A DNA stretch of 7,365 nucleotides from Gallionellaceae bacterium (GTDB taxonomy: Bacteria > Pseudomonadota > Gammaproteobacteria > Burkholderiales > Gallionellaceae), in NCBI GenBank assembly GCA_030690855.1, contig JAUYFR010000239.1, forward strand, positions 1 through 7,365. Direction: 5' to 3'. Under the pieces are notes generated by a model. That model saw nothing but the letters and a program-made list of their open reading frames with translations, searched no databases and was not told the origin of the DNA. Of the stretch, positions 6,216-7,365 are shown piece by piece (position 1 is the stretch's first letter; each line of letters starts with the position of its first letter). The position numbers and the translations under genes are program-made.

Positions 6216-6222
6216 AGGGAGA
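6216..6222 (+). promoter_or_regulatory. Ribosome binding site for the REC-REC gene
   Basis: AGGGAGA lies 7 bases before the ATG at 6230 and supports that start. Confidence 0.75.
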
Positions 6223-6229
6223 AACAGGT

Positions 6230-7156
6230 ATGTATAAAATACTCTTGGTGGATGATGAGCAGAATGTACTCAATGCGTTGCGCCGTGAATTGCAGTCTGA
6301 CTACGAGATTGAGGCATTCAGCAACCCACAGGAAGCTTTGCAGCACTGCCCGCAAAATCGCTTTGACTTGGTGGTCGTGGATCACCAGATGCCAGGCATG
6401 AACGGAATAGAATTTCTCAATAAATTCAGCAAGTTACAGTCAGATGCCGTGCGCATCATGCTAAGCGGCGAAGCCGATTTTGATGCCTTAGCCAATGCGG
6501 TTAACGAGTTGCACATTTACCGATTTATCAGCAAACCGTGGGATATGGCTGAACTGGCGATCACCTTGGCCGAGGCACTATTACAGCGTGAGCAATTATT
6601 GAAAAACAAACAGTTGGCGGAGGAGGTTCGCCAACATCGCAACTGGCAACAAGCTCATGATCCGAGCCACATTTATCAGGTGTTAGTGGTGGATGACGAA
6701 TCAAATGTGCTACATGCGATCTCTAGGGAAATAACCGCTCGCGGTGGTTTTTTTGATCTGCAATTAGCCATGCTGAAGCAGGCTGATTCCTTGTTGCCAA
6801 TGATGCAGGGTGATTTGCATTTCAACGTCACGACGTTTACGTCTCCTGCGCAAGCGTTGGAGCGTGCCAAACAATTTAACTACGATGTGGTGATTTCGGA
6901 TTACCTCATGCCAGAAATGGATGGGCTGACTTTTTTGAAAGCCTTGCGCGAAATTCAACCCGACGCTGCACGCATTCTTATCTCCGGTCAAGTTGATAAA
7001 GAGGTGCTGGTGAAGGCGATTAACGATGCGGAAATTTTTAGCTTTATCGGTAAACCTTGGCATGAATACACCCTGAGAAACACACTCTCTCAAGCGATCT
7101 ATTATCGCAATCTGCTACGCGAAAATCGGCTCCTGACGGACCACAGTCGCAACTAA
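6230..7156 (+). CDS. Tandem receiver-domain (REC-REC) response regulator
   Basis: The 308-residue protein carries two receiver domains and no recognisable output domain. REC1 (about 1-122) has D8-D9, phospho-acceptor D51 in VVVDHQMP, S79 and K102 in SKPW. REC2 (about 149-292) has D155-D156, phospho-acceptor D224 in VISDYLMP, S252 and K275 in GKPW. Both belong to the KPW subtype also seen in the REC-HD protein upstream, suggesting shared ancestry or a shared partner. A helical linker (about 115-140) joins the two domains. REC2 is longer than usual between its first helix and second strand: D156 to F203 spans 47 residues, where REC1 has 21 from D9 to F30. Two intact acceptors without output suggest a phosphate sink, a relay intermediate or a protein-binding switch. 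It lies 165 bases after the REC-HD gene, across a palindromic repeat, so it may be a separate transcript. Its stop overlaps a strong ribosome binding site with no gene behind it. Confidence 0.92.
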   Translation: MYKILLVDDEQNVLNALRRELQSDYEIEAFSNPQEALQHCPQNRFDLVVVDHQMPGMNGIEFLNKFSKLQSDAVRIMLSGEADFDALANAVNELHIYRFISKPWDMAELAITLAEALLQREQLLKNKQLAEEVRQHRNWQQAHDPSHIYQVLVVDDESNVLHAISREITARGGFFDLQLAMLKQADSLLPMMQGDLHFNVTTFTSPAQALERAKQFNYDVVISDYLMPEMDGLTFLKALREIQPDAARILISGQVDKEVLVKAINDAEIFSFIGKPWHEYTLRNTLSQAIYYRNLLRENRLLTDHSRN

Positions 7157-7161
7157 GGAGG
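7155..7161 (+). promoter_or_regulatory. Orphan ribosome binding site at the end of the REC-REC gene
   Basis: AAGGAGG overlaps the TAA stop (7154-7156), the usual position for a coupled downstream gene. No ATG, GTG or TTG follows at a proper distance. The next candidate, GTG at 7191, is about 29 bases away and leads into repeat sequence. It may be the leftover of a gene displaced by the repeat. Confidence 0.45.
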
Positions 7162-7203
7162 CGCTGATTTATTCAAATTTTCTAGGCGGCGTGCTGTTTT
7201 TAT

Positions 7204-7300
7204 CCTCCCCTGACAAGGGGAGGCTGGGAGGGGGTTGGGGTTGGACGCTAAGAAAAACAAGGTTTGCAGTCAAAACCGAAACCCCCTCTAACTCCCCCTT
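7204..7300. repeat. GC-rich inverted-repeat element
   Basis: A hairpin CCTCCCCT-GACA-AGGGGAGG lies at 7204-7223. GAGGGGGTT (7228-7236) pairs exactly with AACCCCCTC (7280-7288), and the flanks (7215-7227, 7289-7300) pair imperfectly, so the region can fold into a larger structure. The GGGAGGGGGTTGGGG / CCCCCTCTAACTCCCCC style is a common proteobacterial intergenic repeat. There is no T-run after the first hairpin on either strand, so it is not an obvious terminator. No coding frame in 7157-7365 looks real. Confidence 0.75.
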
Positions 7301-7365
7301 ACACCCGCAAGGGGTACGCCGCCAGACACTCGCCCTGCGGGCGGTCTTGGCGCAGTCAGGGGGAG
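7292..7365. repeat. Nested inverted repeats at the window end
   Basis: CTCCCCC (7292-7298) and GGGGGAG (7359-7365) form the outer arms. Inside lies CGCCC-TGC-GGGCG (7331-7343), flanked by imperfectly matching CGCCAGAC-like arms. The final arm reaches the last base of the window, so the element probably continues. Confidence 0.65.

Noticed and set aside
7191..7365. GTG-started frame open to the window end
   Set aside because: It is translated GC-rich repeat with no domain, and the GTG is too far from the AAGGAGG site.

Overview
The window looks like a chromosomal stretch from a Gram-negative bacterium, most likely a beta- or gammaproteobacterium. This rests on gene style (REC-PAS-histidine kinase, Rcp1-like and RpfG-like regulators), clear Shine-Dalgarno sites, roughly even base composition and dispersed REP-like palindromes. 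No genus can be named from the sequence alone. All confident genes are on the + strand. I saw no tRNA, rRNA, CRISPR array or recognisable transposase.

Layout. Positions 1-231 are a mosaic of palindromic repeats. They run in frame into the C-terminal ATPase part of a sensor histidine kinase that ends at 549. A DUF4143-type ATPase gene (625-1809) with its own candidate promoter and operator follows. Next comes a compact signalling operon: an Rcp1-like single-domain response regulator (1843-2298), a REC-PAS-PAS-PAS histidine kinase (2301-4235), its ATP-binding domain as a separate frame (4239-4769), and a REC plus degenerate HD-GYP regulator (4766-6064). The stretch 6065-6229 holds a large palindromic repeat. 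A tandem REC-REC protein (6230-7156) follows, and 7157-7365 is a second, GC-rich repeat family running off the window.

How the genes may work together (inference). The first kinase and the Rcp1-like regulator would normally be neighbours. That regulator, the REC-headed kinase, the REC-HD regulator and the REC-REC protein together make a phosphorelay with five receiver domains. All five keep their phospho-accepting aspartate. None of the visible genes encodes a DNA-binding output, so the output is either protein-protein, through the HD-like domain, or outside the window.

The locus also shows wear or remodelling. The hybrid kinase is cut by one in-frame TAG between its phospho-histidine and its ATP-binding domain. 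The first kinase carries repeat DNA directly before its G1 box. The HD-GYP domain has lost several metal ligands. One PAS domain contains a slippage-prone Gly-Glu hexanucleotide repeat. No single feature proves a new system. The most testable points are the split kinase and the in-frame repeat insertion.
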